This document shows positions 1 through 14,022 of a DNA stretch of 64,000 nt, one piece after another. Within the stretch, counting starts at the first letter, position 1. Each line of letters begins with the position of its first letter. A program made the translations under genes and the position numbers. The stretch is from Spirodela intermedia. Taxonomy: Eukaryota > Streptophyta > Magnoliopsida > Alismatales > Araceae. The stretch lies in contig LR746267.1 of NCBI GenBank assembly GCA_902729315.2, forward strand, positions 6,078,424-6,142,423, read 5' to 3'. The notes below the pieces were generated by a model, which did no database searches, was not told the DNA's origin, and saw only the letters and a list, made by a program, of their open reading frames with translations.

Positions 1-3000
1 TGTTAAGCTGGTTTTCAAGGAAGTAACATCAAAATTTTTGCGCAGACGCATAGTTGAGGTAAATTATAGATATGGTTTTATTTATTTCAAATTTACTATC
101 AGGAGCATGGATATCGTTCTCTAATATCATAAATGCAATTGGGTTTTTTCGAGATGCTTGGCATCTCATAACATTAACAAAGAAACCGTAATTGTGCTTG
201 GTGCCTATGTTATTATTATCAATGTAACCACTTCACATGTATAAGAACCCAATGGGTTCATCCAAAAATTCTATGCACACACAGTGAACCATATGCTAAT
301 TATCTGGATTACACTTCCTGCTATCTATCAACACCACCTCATATTTTTGTTACACTGTAGATTTTTTTTTCTGAGAATGATTGTTGATATTTCTTCATTC
401 TTTTCTTTATAGGTACTATTCTTATCGCTCTCCTAGTTTCGTGACAGGTGCTAAGCAATTGTTAACCACAATGTCTCTTACTGCCAAAACTCCCTTTATC
501 TCACCAGTTGCTTTTTGAACTGGCGAAAATTCTGATGTCCATACATCAGGCCTGCCTACTGAAGAAGCCATCTCAAATTTCGGTCCATACATGGGAAACT
601 TCTGTATGGACATCAAAGTTTTGCGAAAATTCTGATGTCCATACATCAGACAAATGTGCCTACTGAAGAAGCCATCCCAAATTTCATAACTCCTTGTTCC
701 TAGAATTTTCCCGTGTCTTAAGGTGGATGGATATATAAGGCAGCGTCAATCACCATGCTGCCACTCTCTGACAGAAGGCCCATGTGGCTGCTAGCACCCA
801 GATCGCTTATTTGTGCAACAAAAAATGTGATGACATTAAACACCATCTGATCCAAGAGTGAACCATCACTTTCTTTCCAAATCTCATGGGGTAGGATGAT
901 TGACGCATCTTTCAATACAGGTGCCTTTCCCTTTTCAAACGACAGCTGAAATACTATGCTGCAAGTCTCAGGGAGTCTCAATTGACTTTCATGAGTGTTG
1001 CTTTGAGAAACAAATTATCTGCTCTTAAAGAAGAATGCCGTCAGTTCTGCATGATGTACTGGCCGCTAAGTATGTACCTGGTTACCTATTGATCTGATTC
1101 GTCATTGCACTGGTTTCACACCTGTGCTCTCCCTCGCCTAAAACCTTTTCCCACTCCATCCTTAATGTCTTCCTTAAAACGTGCCATGTAGAAGACAACA
1201 CCCAATATGGAGCATTGTTTTTAATCAAATATTACCGCATTCTCATGAGGTTTGGAAATCCAAAAGTACATTTATTACCGGATGTTATTGCCTCAATTTT
1301 CTACCTTTTTGGCTTATTTTCACTGAGTGATGAAGAAAGAAATTTTAGATGTCTGACCATTGACTTTTCCATGTTGCCTAAAATGGCAGGGACTTTTGGT
1401 AGTGTCCAACATTGATCATTGGCTGATGCAATTTTGTCGTTTCCTCGTAAAATTTTGTCTCTATCTAGTGATTATCTAATATGGTTAACATTTTGTTCTT
1501 TTCCGTGGATATCAGGGAGGAAGACGAAGTGATGGACGAAGCCCACAGGATATCCGTCCAATAAGCTCACAATGTGGTTTGCTTCCTCGAGCGCACGGAA
1601 GTGCACTTTTCACACGTGGAGAAACACAGGTGGAATTTTGTGATTAGTTTATTCTCATGTTTTCTCAATTTATTTTGCCAATGTTAGGTATAAGCTCTTG
1701 GGAGACGGTGAAAAGGTGGGTATGAGTACGGAATATGTTGAAAGTGTCGTTTGCTGAAGTGTATGGAGAGACTTGTATATTTTGCACGAAGCTAGCAACT
1801 AATTGACTCTTTGCTTGAATCTTCTTTCGTTATTACCTATCCTGGTGTAGATTTCTGTTGTATAGGGAAATCTACTAGGAAGAAAATTTGTAGCTCTGCA
1901 CTGTCTTGTAGTGATTGTGAAAGATGACCGTCTGTCTGATAGTGTTAGGTATCTGTTGTGAAAGGCATGCATCATTTTCATTTAGTCAACCCTCTATTGG
2001 CGGACTGAAACGTATAGTGATTGTAATGATTCATAGATTTTTAAAGAACTAAGAGATAATTCTTTTAAAAATGTCCAAATTAGTTTTCAGAACCTCATTT
2101 TATGGTGCTTGATTTCTCCTGGTTCTTAATATTACACTTGGGTTCCCAAAACATCTTTTAGAACAGTGAATGTGTTAAATCCTAGATGCTTTCGTGTAGA
2201 AGACAACAAGGACTATGGGTATTAGAACGAGGTGCAAGAAAACTCTTGTGGAATCCCTTGCAAATGTTTACCGAAAATTTCCACCGACAAATTGGCAGTA
2301 GATTGTCATTTTAACTTGGTTAATTGTGGTAAGTGTCAAAGTACTCATTGCTCATGAAATCTCGCTGATATTGAAGTTTCCTAATATGCATAACTTCCAA
2401 AAATATCTGAACTCATGAATATGTTGGATCATGTAACATTAGAAGGATGCAGAGATCTAAATAGGGCATGGGATGAAGAGAAATGCTCTTTGCTGCAAGG
2501 ATTAAGTATAGATCTGTGTTCCTACGAAATATATATATATATATATATCGTTCCTATAAAGTCAGAAGAAATTGTTTCCCTGTGGTTAGGTCTTCCGTGG
2601 AAAAATGTTCCTTTTGATCATGACTCTGGTAGATTTGGTATCATTGAGAATGATATTGTCTATGTTCCTTGGATGTTTCCATGAAAATGACTTCAAATGA
2701 GATGTAGTAACTATGGCGACCTACTCCAATTTTTACAATAATCTTGAACCAGAACTTTTAGGAAAAAATGATGGCTTTGCTTGAGATGGTCAGGAAAACA
2801 CTTTTATGAGGTTGCGTAGATGAAACTGATTGGGCAGCACAGGTATGGGAATCGAACTGATTATGTTGTAGATGAAACCTATGGTTGCTATTTTTCTGCT
2901 TACTAATCCACTGTAACTAGGGGATATTATAAATTTTTTACTTTTTACAAACCTGTTCCCTAAATCATAGTATCTTTACCTTGTTGAACAAAAAGTAGGA

Positions 3001-6000
3001 TGACTACCATTGTGATCCTTTTTGTTATCAATGAATTATTACATTTCTCTGAAAAAGGTAGTATGAAAGTTGCTTTATTTGCCTACTTTTTAAAAAAATT
3101 CACCTGTTTCTACAGTCACTTGCGGTTGTCACTCTTGGAGACAAACAAATGGCTCAAAGGATAGACAACCTTGTGGATACAGAGGAACATAAAAGCTTCT
3201 ATCTCCAGGTTGACTTTGAAATCTGAGTGTTATTTTCTGATTTACACTGTTTAACCTTGGTATTAGATGTGCATATTCTATTTCTGTCTGTTTCCATTCT
3301 TTTTTCTTTATTATTCTAAACGAGATTTCTGTTTTCTCTCTTGTCAGACGGCCATTGACTTGGATTTCTTGTTCTCTCGCATAACTCGTTGTGTTTGTTT
3401 CTTTTTTCCTTGTTCTTTATTCTTCTCTTGTTCTCATCTAGAGGTGTTTCCTTGAGAACAGACTTTGAATACAATGTCATCATGTGAAATCACTTTTTCT
3501 GTGCTTCAGCATAAGTATCTTTCTTGCCTTATTTCTGTTTTTCTAGTAGCCCCGAAAAGTTTATTCTTATCCAGTTCCTATTAATAATAGTCCATCAACT
3601 AGTCTCCAACATTTTCTCTTTGTCATTGTCTACCATTTAGAATATGCGAGCTGAAAGCTATATCATATTTCAATTACACTGCCGTTTATTTTGACATTGT
3701 TAAAACAGTCTGTATACCAATATGAATTCTTACACAACGTTTCCAGGCACATTCTGATATGAAAAAGCTCTGGTTTCTTTTTCCAGTATTCCTTTCCACC
3801 GTCATGCGTGGGAGAAGTTGGTCGTATCGGAGCACCAAGTAGGAGAGAAATTGGTCATGGAATGCTTGCTGAAAGAGCTCTTGAGCCTATTTTGCCTTCA
3901 GAAGAGAATTTTCCCTATACCGTGCGTGTTGAAAGTACTATTACTGAAAGCAATGGATCATCAAGGTCAATCCGAAACAATATTTTTTCAGTAATGTTCT
4001 TACGTTATTCTTCATTCAGATTTGATTTATCCCTGCAGTTCGTAAAATGTCAGGCCTGTTCTTAACATTTATAGTTTTTTTCTCATTCATTAGCATGGCA
4101 TCTATCTGTGGAGGTTGCTTAGCCATGTTGGATGCTGGGGTTCCTGTGAAGTGCTCTGTTGCTGGGATAGCAATGGGTATGGTCCTGGACACAAAAGAAT
4201 TTGGAGGGGATGGAACCCCACTAATTCTCTCGGACATTAGTGGCTCTGAAGATGCGTCTGGTGATATGGATTTTAAGGTTGTTTTTTCTGTCTTTATTGG
4301 TTTTTATTTAGTAGTATTTTGAATCGCTGTACGTCATTCTGGTACTGGATTTCTATTTCTTATATTCGAATGAATTGAGACTAAGGCTACAAGAAACCTG
4401 ACATTTCAGGTTGCTGGTAATGAGAATGGTATCACAGCTTTTCAGATGGATATAAAGGTAATAACTATTTTCGATTAGATGACTGATTTCTTGACATATT
4501 CTATCTTGTATCTTTCGATGACTCTCATATCGAATTTATACCGTCAAGTTTTTCTTTTTGCTACAACATCTCGTTTACTTATTCTAGATATTTTTTTTAC
4601 TGTCTGTCATCACTCATGAGAGGACATACAATATGAGGACAAACATGGCCTTTTTCCACGGTACTTGTACCACTGGTTAGAAATCAAAGGTTCAAACTTA
4701 GTCTTAAAGGAATTTTTTAGTGGATTAGGGTTTTGTGATTATGATTTATTATTTTAGTCTGTAATTTGGTCACTAAAATGTTGTTTCTCATAAAATGGGT
4801 CGTGATACATGTTTTCTTGTGGGTAAGAAATGTTACATTTCTGGAAGAAGTGCGGATTTGGCATAATTACTTGGAAAATTTTCAATCACGTGTTTATTTT
4901 CTCCCTTAGTCTTTCATCTTATCATGGTTATATTCTAATTGTAAAATGGCAGGTCGGAGGAATCACCTTACCAGTAATGGAAAGAGCACTTCTTCAGGCA
5001 AGAGAAGGTCGAAAGCATATTCTTTGTAAGTCTTACTTGCACTACCCCAAATTTTACTGAAGGATAGTGTTTCATTGAATATGTTGGAGGTGCCGATCTT
5101 TTGCCATTGCTATTTTCTGTTTCAGGGCCTCGTATTTATCCTTCATTTATTAGGTCTAAAATATCCATACCTGGTGTCTAAGTATTGATGATCAGTTATT
5201 ACTCTTTTCTATTAGTTTCATATCCGTATAGTTGAATATTACTTTTCTATCAGTTTCTGCATACTTATTTGTCTCATTTATGTCTCCATACATGGAATGA
5301 AGATTTAATAATGTATAAAGGGTTCCTAACTTTTAAGTCTTAGGCTGTCCTATCCAGCTTTCAAGCAAAACATCTCAGGTACTCCAATTTACCTGAGAAA
5401 TTGGGTATATGTACCCTAGGGTCCAGTGATAGGATACCGATACCACAAGGACAAACTGATGAAGATCTGATAGAAAATGAAGGAAAGAAGACAATAACAA
5501 GAAGTTCAGGAACGGGATCCCGGGAAAAATTTCTAACTACTGTCGATAACTTTTTGAGAGGGTTATCACTCTCTACCAAACTCTAATCTTTCGATAACCC
5601 CTCTCTTCCTCCGTCCCCCACTTTTGTGCGGTCTTCCCTGGGAATATTATCAATAAACCTCTGACAATTGTGACTTTGCCCCTTTCCTCCACCTAGCATC
5701 CTTATATTACATTGGTAGCCTATCATATAGACCATAGCCTGTATCATCTGAAAATTTTCTCCTAAGCCACTTAATCATACAAATCCATTTTGCATTAGTT
5801 ACTCACAATTACTATGGGATGTGCGTTGATTGTTTTTTCGGTGTGGGCAAGAATCCTCTGCCCGTCTTGATTGCTAGCTGGGTACTGACAGCCTATGCTC
5901 TCTACCAAGTTACCCATGCAACTTTCATTAATGAGGACAAAGTCTGTTGCACCATGTGAAAATTTTATTTGACTCTTGATACGAATCTCGGTTAAATTCT

Positions 6001-9000
6001 TCGTACGGTATACATAGAGTATCCAGAAAAGCCCTTCAAAATTCTAGAGAAATGCTGGTGATGTGCGACTCATTCCGTACTTATTTTTGTTTAACGTTTG
6101 AGGACATTTGGGTAGATGCTATAAATGGTGATTTATTTCTTGCTGCCTTTAGGTTTATTACTAGTACTGCATGGACTTAGTATGAAAATGTTAGTGTGTA
6201 AGTTGGTGCCTATTGACGAGCACCATCTGGAGCTCTAGTGTCCATAATTTCAGCCTAAATTTATGATTCATTGTTATATTAGGTTTTCATTTGTTTGTAA
6301 GATTCATTCCTATGTTTCTCATGACTGTGTTTATGGAGGACAAAGTAGTGATATTAAATACTTCTGTAACGAAAACTGTGGGGACTTCTTTCGTTGACTC
6401 TGTATCTATACTAAGGGAATAAAAATTGGCGAAGGTTTGCAGGCTATCTGGTTACTTTTGTTAATTATTTCCCAATGTAAGCAAGAATTTAGTTGATATC
6501 TCTCCCACTATATGGAAACGACATCTGGGTTCTGCTTGCCGAATCTAACTCATATCTGAGGGGATGTGATCTGCATGTAAATCAACAAATCTATTCGAAA
6601 ACGTTTTTGGTTGACTAATTCTTTCCGTTCATGCATTAGATTTCTGCAAATCTGTGCAAGCCATTTATGGCTGATGGCGTATTTGTACAAGTTGTAGCAT
6701 TCCTGCTTGAGTGAGAATGACATAAGATTAAGATGGTAGTAGAGTTGCACTCCAAACATACACAACGATCTAGATTCTGCAAACTCCCATTTCTTCTTCT
6801 CCTTTTTCTCGTAATACTTAAAACAAGCACTTTGATAACATATGTGGTGGATCTAACTCTTGGAATGTTTTGTAGACTGATTTCAAGATGTAGTATGGAG
6901 TGGATTCTTTCCTTTTGAGACCAAGCCTAGAATTTTTGAAAAGAATGTTCAAATCCCCACCATTTTTCCTGCATGTTCTTAGTGATATCATCAATATTAA
7001 ATTATTTGGCAGCGATTGCCAACGGTTATAAAGGATGGATCTATGGGGTTTTAGGAGATTTCCGAAGTATTTTAAAGCAATTTCGTGTATTTTTTATTTT
7101 TCTGAAAGAAAAATATATGACTAATAATGAAAAATAAAAATGGCGGAATTATGTCCATAGCAATTCAGTTTTCAGATCATACGATTAGGGAATTGGAGTG
7201 GTGCCATTGAGTCCGATTTAGTATGTTTGATACCTTTGATTCCTGACTTAAGGAAGGGAATAGCCTCGGGTTTCATGCTAGGGTCTTAAATAGTGGGGCC
7301 TAGTCTAGCCTATCCAAGTGCTTCCCTTAAGGGGATGATTGCTGTTGGACGTTTCTTGGGGAGAGGGCATAATAACCTCACCATAAGAAATTTATAATGT
7401 GATTGGCAGATATAGATGCGGGTTGCATTTAGAGGGTAAGGGCATTGAAGGAAGGTTGATGGCTTTTACCTGGAGTGATGTTGACTGAAAATAAAGAAGA
7501 AGCCTACAAGTGTTTGCTACCCAAAAAGAGAGTGATGTAGCTTATATAATGTAAACAAATTAACATATTGAATAGCACTATTCTTATAACATTCTCATAT
7601 TTTTGCTATGTTAGATTCACCTGGGTTCTGCGTGATCTTCAAATTCATTTGCGAAAATGACTTTTCGACCTGTCTGCCTAAATTGAGTTGCACGTGTTGA
7701 ACTGGCATATTACAGTTTTTGGGCTATTATGGTATATAATGGGCCTGGCCAAAATGGGTGGAGGGTGGTGGCGTAAAATGTTGAACTTGAGATCGGATGC
7801 CTTGTCTAATGTTTTATTAAAGTCTTTGTTTATTGTATGTTATATTTAGTACCGACTTTATAATATTTGGATTTAAGCATCTGTCGCTTCATTGCTTATT
7901 GTATGGAATGTTAATATTCTTTTTGTGTTTATTATTTGTTCCATTTCAGCTCAAATGGAGAAGTCTTCTCCGCCTCCATCTGGGAAGCTCTCCAAGTATG
8001 CACCATTAATTCACGTCATGAAGGTTGGTAGCTCTTGTTAATTTTTCTTTCCTTCACATTTATGGTGGACCATTCACCAGACTTTTTTCTAAAGCCTACG
8101 ATATGTGATTAGGTCAAGCCTGAGAAGATAAATGCTATCATTGGTGCTGGTGGGAAGAAGGTGAAGAGCATTATTGAAGAGACTGGAGTAGAAGCGATTG
8201 ATACGCAAGACGACGGCATTGTAAGCTCGAACAGTTTTAGTTCAATGGTTTTGATGATAAATGCTACCTCTTTTCTTAGGTTATGAAGTTTTCCATCAGG
8301 TCAAAATTACAGCAAAGGACTTGGTGAGCTTGGAGAAGTCTAAAGCGATAATTGCCAGCCTTACGATGGTTCCAGTGGTTGGTGAGATTTACAGGTGTGA
8401 CAAAACTGATTGCCTTAGTACATATGAGAAATGAAATTGTCCTTTGGATTGTTATTTTATTTTGAAGCTGGCAATAGATGGTGCTCTAGTAGACGATGCA
8501 TGTTATCTTTTTAACTGTGTCAGTCCGATAATTTCTCTGCTGTTAGGCCTTGTGTATCTAGAGAAACCTGCCTGTTCCGTTATAAGATATCCTTATGTTG
8601 ATTAAAATTTGTACTTCTTTAAAGATTCTTACATCAATTGCTAATCTACTTTATAAAAGCAATATGTATTAGTATCGTTATCTTTTTCCTGTGAGAATAT
8701 GAATGGATCTTCCCACAGCTTGTTGGTTTGATTGAGGAGTTTAGTTTCTACCAGAGGAAAATTTTTACGGAAATAGCTGTACCCGCTGCCAGATGACAGA
8801 AAACGTGTGGAGAAGAGCAGGAAAAGTAACTATGATAGGGCATTCTAAAGCCGCAGGCCTTTTTCTGATAGAACATGAAAAGACTTCCCTCCAGTTGCCA
8901 CCCACTACAGCCGCAAGCTATTCTATGATAGGGTATCAAGGGATTAGGGAATTTTATTTCACATTTTTTATGAAAATTATTTTGAAATATAAGAGTATGG

Positions 9001-12000
9001 AGTATACTTTTCTTCTCTTTTCACCTGATTTGGCTGATTTGGCGGATCCAATTAACAAACTAGATTGGATGGAGCCATTCATGGCCTGACCCAATTTAAA
9101 AGCCCACATCGCCACCATGAGAAAGCTACTTTCAAGTTGTATCGTAAGTTGATATGTCAGAGTCCCGCTCAACTGCATCTGTGGGAAATGCTCAGATGTT
9201 ATTATATGCGCAGTTCTTTCTTTCCATCCTTCGATTCGCTCTTTATCTAGCTTTGTTATGTGATGTTGAGTGCTTTTTAACTGTTTTACTCAATGCATCG
9301 AAATCAGAGTAGTCCAATTTCATGTCTCATGTTTGACTAAGGACCCTTAGATCTTAATATTTTTTTTCTGCAGAAATTGTGAGATTAAGTCAATTGCAGC
9401 GTACGGTGCTTTTGTTGAGATTGCACCAGGTCGCGAGGTATATTTCATCCTAGTTTTATGCAATCTACTGATCTGAAGTTATGCCACATATTTTAATCAT
9501 GTTTCTTACATTCTTTTTCCTCGTCAGCCATATTCCTCTAAATTGAAGGCAGACATTATGAAATTAGGCATACTGCCAAGTAGAGTAGAGATCGCATTGA
9601 CATTCATCGGTTTCATTACATTTACGTTTGATTCTTCAATTTCAAGTTAGACTGGAGGTACGCTTTCATATATTCTTCTTTTGGATAGGGTTCTCGGGTA
9701 ACCCAAGACATGTATAGAGTAGATTTTTCACTGTTTAGTATCATCCGTAACTCTCACTATCACTTACATCGTGACAGTAAGAATATACTGTGCTTTTTAT
9801 GCAAACATGATCCGTTCATATGTTTGTGCTATCCATCCCAAGTATTCTTTCTGAATTTCAGGAAAATTATCATTGTGGGAAAATTTTCCCTTTTTTCCCA
9901 TTTAAATGATATCTGGACAAGTTGGGGTATGTAGGATTATAACCACGTGTATTTTCCCTCCTATCAAACACTTTTAGCATGATGTACTTTAGAGAAGTGG
10001 GAAATATTCCAAAATTCTAGAAATTTATATTTTAGTCCATATACTTTTTAATACGAATGTTGGCTTTATTGATGAGAGTTTCTTTACAGAACTCTTTTAA
10101 TTTATTTCACCGTGCACACTCTCTGCAACAGGGTCTCTGTCATATCAGTGAACTGAGTTCAAGTTGGTTGGCAAAGGCTGAAGATGTAAGGAAGATATTT
10201 GGCAACCCAGCTTGTAAATTCTTTGTTTTAAGAGTCCAATGTTTCTGGGCATCTGTTACAGGTTTTGATTGAACATTGTTGACAGGTTGTCAAAGTTGGA
10301 GATCGTGTGGACGTTAAGCTTATTGAGGCTAGTAACCTTTTTTCCTTTTTGTATCTCATTCAGCATAAAATTTTCTCTCTTTGGAAGTTGCACTTTTTTT
10401 CATTCTGAATTTCTATGTTAAGTTGTGTTCAACAAAAGCATATTGTTTAATAGACCATTGACATCTGTGTACAAAATAAATCAAACTTTACTAGGACATT
10501 ATTGTTTGGTTCAGGTTTACATGAACTTTGGCTAGGATGTCACATTACACAACGTTAAGTCATTGTCATATTTAACAGAACTTCAGAATGTGTTCTATAG
10601 TGTAATTTGCATATTTGATGTTCCATTTAAACATGGAATGTTGTCATTTGGACCAGTTTTCTTTTTTATTTGAACATGGGGCCCGGTATTTTCTGCTTAC
10701 TTAGGATTTCGGAAAATGTACTTAAGTTCATATGCCATATTTCCTGTTCCCTTTCATTATTGCACCTTGAAAGGATATGAATTATAAAGTAGATACTCTT
10801 TTTGTGGTAACTATTCATTCAACTAGAAGATAAAATCATGCATTGCTGTGATTTGGGTTGCAGAGAAAATGGAATAGCTTCAGTTATCTTGAAAGTTAGA
10901 CTGGAAATACGATTTCACATATTCTTCTTTTGGTTAGGGTTCTTGGGTAACCCAAGTCTTGTAGAGAGTAGATTTTTCTCTGCTTAGCATTGGTAAATCC
11001 TCTATCATTTACATTGTGACAGTGGGAATACGTTGTGGTAACTATACATTCAACTAGCAGATGAAATTGTGCATTGCTGTGATTTGAGTAGCAAAGAAAA
11101 TGAATAGCTTCACTTGTCTTGAAAGTTGTTGCTGTCGTTCATAGTATGCAAGGTTTTTCTGCCTTGAGGCTATACTCCCGGAAATCCCCCATGTTTGCTA
11201 CTTTTTTTCCAATGGATTCTCTTGTTTCACTCAAAATCCGTAACTTCATTGTTCCCCCTTTTCAAAAAACAATTAAGAAATAAAGGAAGATTATTGTTTG
11301 CGTGTTGTAACTTGTATATATTCTTCACTAAAAAGAGTCTTATTCAAGAGACCTTAAAGAGTGTGCACGATTGGCTTTCATGAATCAGATGCATGGTAGA
11401 AAACAGAGGATTGCTATCAATGGGGAACATTCAGAACTCATACGAGTTCAATAAATCTCACGGTCTTATTTGTACAGGAAAATCTAAAGTCAGCCGGAAT
11501 TCGTTTCCTGCCCTAGATGAACATATTTTCTGTCTGTTCTTACGTGTAAGAAGCCTCTTTTCACGTATCAAAATAGTGGCAGAAGGACCTATCCATCGGT
11601 TTGAGACTGTACCCGTGTTGAAGTTGAATTCCAAATCGGACATGTCACTGAACAAAAGTAACTAAACAGCAAGTAATACGATGGTGCTTGTTTATCGTGA
11701 TGTTTTAGAGGAATATGTTATGTTGAAAGGCAGTACATCTGATTCCTGATTTTTGGCCTTTCCCCTGATTACTCGATAAGATACAACTTTCTAAACCGGG
11801 TTGGTTAATTACTTATATGATAGGTTGAAAATCTGTAAAACTTCTCCTCTTTGGCGTTCCTGCTTAGTCTTAGACTCTACCTCTTTCTTGGCTGCCAACG
11901 AATGTTGAAACCGAGCAACATATTGCTCAAGATACACTTCTGTGTACTCTTGGAAGGGGTGTTCAGTTGGTTATACCATATGAGTACGTGAGTGAGCCCC

Positions 12001-12785
12001 CACTCCCTCTGGATCAACAAACACGTCTGTAAAGTTTTAAATTCCTTGAAATGCATGTTGACCACTGTATTATTTAAATCTGCCAGACTGTAATAGTCCA
12101 CGAGTTTGACCATCTAGCTGAGAAAGTGCATAAAATGAAACATGGTTCAAAGTTCTCAGCAAACGTATATGCTACTGTAGATGGCTTTGGAATTTGAATC
12201 CCTTCCATCACTTTTAGGATGAGGAAACTATATTTTCCATGGTTTTTTTATCCGTATCTTTATTTTCTGTCTTCATATGAATGTCTGGCTCTTATACCTC
12301 TTATACTTGCGTATTGAAAACTAAACAATTATCGTTTTAAGATGACTCAAATAAATGGCATCTGTTTTCCACTTCAGATAAATGAGAAGGGCCATCTACG
12401 GTTAAGTCGCCGTGCACTACTTCCTGACGAACCCAGTGCCACTGGCCAAAGCGGTGACCCTCAGGTTGGCAGTGATAATGCTAAAGAGTTAAAGCCTTCT
12501 GGAAACGATAACCTGGTGAAACCGGGTATGGAGAAGCCTAAGAATGACGTTAAAATTAAGACTACTGTTAGAAAGCCAAGCCTGACAAAAGAAACTGCTT
12601 CAGATCAAAATAGGTTGGTTGGTAAAACGCTCTCCCAGGATAAGGCGGTAAAGGAAGAGACTGGATCTGCCAAAAGTACACCATACATCAACAAAGACAG
12701 ACAAAAGGACGATGTCAAGGTTGCTTCAGATCCTGTAGCCGTAGATGGAGCCAGTGTAGTTACTAAAGAGGCAAAAACAGGGTGA
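1..12785 (+). CDS. PNP2: Polyribonucleotide nucleotidyltransferase, mitochondrial type (5'-partial, 14 exons seen)
   Basis: A phosphorolytic 3'-5' exoribonuclease that matures and degrades organellar RNA. Exons read: 1-58 (partial), 1516-1629, 3116-3208, 3787-3965, 4094-4277, 4410-4457, 4953-5025, 7950-8023, 8113-8220, 8300-8394, 9374-9437, 10132-10185, 10286-10327 and 12378-12785. They join in frame to give 530 residues, about the C-terminal half of the roughly 950-990 residues usual for plant mitochondrial PNPase. The second RNase PH core carries [19 protein letters not shown] and the catalytic [13 protein letters not shown] segment with both active-site Asp. It is followed by a KH domain ([12 protein letters not shown]) and an S1 domain ([20 protein letters not shown]). 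The last ~115 residues are Lys/Asp-rich, low complexity and probably disordered. All introns are GT-AG except the last, which reads GC-AG. The mitochondrial rather than plastid assignment rests on remembered similarity to PNP2 and is less certain than the family. The gene stops 3 kb before the next gene on the same strand. Confidence 0.93.
422..981 (-). other. Coding-like antisense stretch inside a PNPase intron
   Basis: Two open frames of 87 and 74 codons (718-981 and 422-646) lie antisense in the intron between 58 and 1516. Their composition looks protein-like, with few low-complexity runs and neighbouring segments such as [14 protein letters not shown] and [20 protein letters not shown] do not recognise the product. 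They may be fragments of a retrotransposed or captured gene, or chance ORFs. The lower frame spans part of a local 100-base-offset duplication, so at least part of it is repetitive. Confidence 0.25.
523..690. repeat. Local direct duplication, offset 100 bases
   Basis: The segment starting at 523 (gcgaaaattctgatgtccat) recurs at 623. The two arms stay alike through the CCTACTGAAGAAGCCATC block, apart from a few inserted bases in the second arm. It lies inside a PNPase intron. Confidence 0.85.
2529..2548. repeat. (AT)10 microsatellite
   Basis: An uninterrupted AT dinucleotide run in the PNPase intron between 1629 and 3116. Nothing else recognisable was seen in that intron. Confidence 0.95.
5026..7949 (+). 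other. Long PNPase intron (2.9 kb)
   Basis: The longest intron of the gene, between the RNase PH core exon ending KHIL and the exon starting the SPPP linker before the KH domain. It is AT-rich and I see no gene or complete transposon in it. An antisense stretch near 5850-5930 vaguely resembles a tRNA D-arm but does not fold as a tRNA by eye. Confidence 0.7.
9643..9790 (+). repeat. Intronic repeat B, copy 1
   Basis: This matches 10890-11035 at roughly 80 percent by eye. Shared blocks include GTTAGACTGGA, CATATATTCTTCTTTTGG versus CACATATTCTTCTTTTGG, GGGTAACCCAAG and GAGTAGATTTTTC. It lies in a different PNPase intron from its partner, so it is a dispersed or transduplicated element rather than a simple tandem repeat. 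Confidence 0.8.
10800..11125 (+). repeat. Intronic repeat array A-B-A'
   Basis: Unit A (10800-10890, from TTTGTGGTAACTATTCATTC to CTTGAAAGT) recurs at 11032-11125. The two copies bracket repeat B copy 2 (10890-11035), giving a duplication of period about 235 bases. It lies inside the GC-AG intron of the PNPase gene. Confidence 0.8.
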
Positions 12786-13834
12786 TAGGCGAGCAGAGGA
12801 GCACATGGTTTTTGAAGTTGACTCAGGTATTTGAATCCTGAAGAAGATGACTGGGGGATATCTTCAAGCTAACAGGATATGCCAGGTAAAGAATAATGTT
12901 TCATATGAATCGCTATGGTGTCCTTTCATGCAATCGTTTTCTCATCAGTCTCTGAATTTATTAGAGCGTATTCCTAGTCCGTGAATTCGCAGCAGTACAT
13001 AGATTTTTTCTTGATGGATGTTCATTCTATGTTGCCTTGGGAATCGAAGAAACAAAACATTTGTCATCTAGTTCTATTTTCTTCTATTTTCTTATATTTT
13101 CTTCTTACCGTTTGGATCTAGTTCATAGGAGCAACTTAAAAAACCACCTATACAATCTATCCTCATAATTGCTTGATTAAGTAGATTTGGTTCGTCACTA
13201 GAAATTTATTGCTAGTCAGAGTTTAGAACTGGTGATTCTCTGCAACTCCTATCCATATCAAGATTAGAATGTTTGTATGTGACTTGACTTGAAAATACAA
13301 GACCGTGTTCTGTCCTGCCCAAAGAGTGGTCGAAAATTGTCAGATTTTCCTCAAAGTTTCTAGTGCATCTTATTTATTTATTTTCATTTTTTTGAAATGG
13401 TTCTTTTTTATTTCGTTGTTCTACCTGGTGTCCAATCATATCAGGAGATTTCCTGGCAGGGTCCGTTTATGTTTGTTTAATTTTTTTCTTTCTTTCTCCA
13501 TAGATTAGTGCCCTTGTCTTCCCCTTAGTGTGGTTATCCATAATCACATCCAGGAATCTTGGAGTCAAACCTTTCAGTTAAATAGCACCAATTCATGCGT
13601 CATTCTGTTTCATCTTAATCCATGTCCCCATTCATTCAGATGTAGTTGATGGGTTCATGTTGATCCATTTGTGTTTATTTTATTTTCGTTATAATTGGTA
13701 TTCTCTGAAGTTCTGACTATGTCCTCTGAGAAGAAAATTCATGCCACTCTTATGCCACTCTGATGCTCTGCTGATCGTTGGATTGGATGCCATGTCTCCC
13801 TCTTTGATCAGTTTTATTAGCCCATTCGCTGTGA

Positions 13835-14022
13835 CTCTCTCTCTCTCTGTCTCTCTCTAGGTTGCACCTGATGTTTCATCTCAATCCATGTTGCTGGTGC
13901 TTCTGCTGTTCATAGTTGGGCTCATGTGGGTACATTGTGTGTTTATTTCAGTTCCATTATAGTTAAAGAGGGGAAATATTGCCAGCCATTCGGTATAGTC
14001 CCAACTATGGCCTCGGCCAAGA

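Noticed and set aside
5838-5935. Antisense tRNA-like stretch (a GGTAGAG D-arm-like block)
   Set aside because: The B-box equivalent is poor and the acceptor and T-arm pairings do not form; at best it is an old tRNA-derived SINE.
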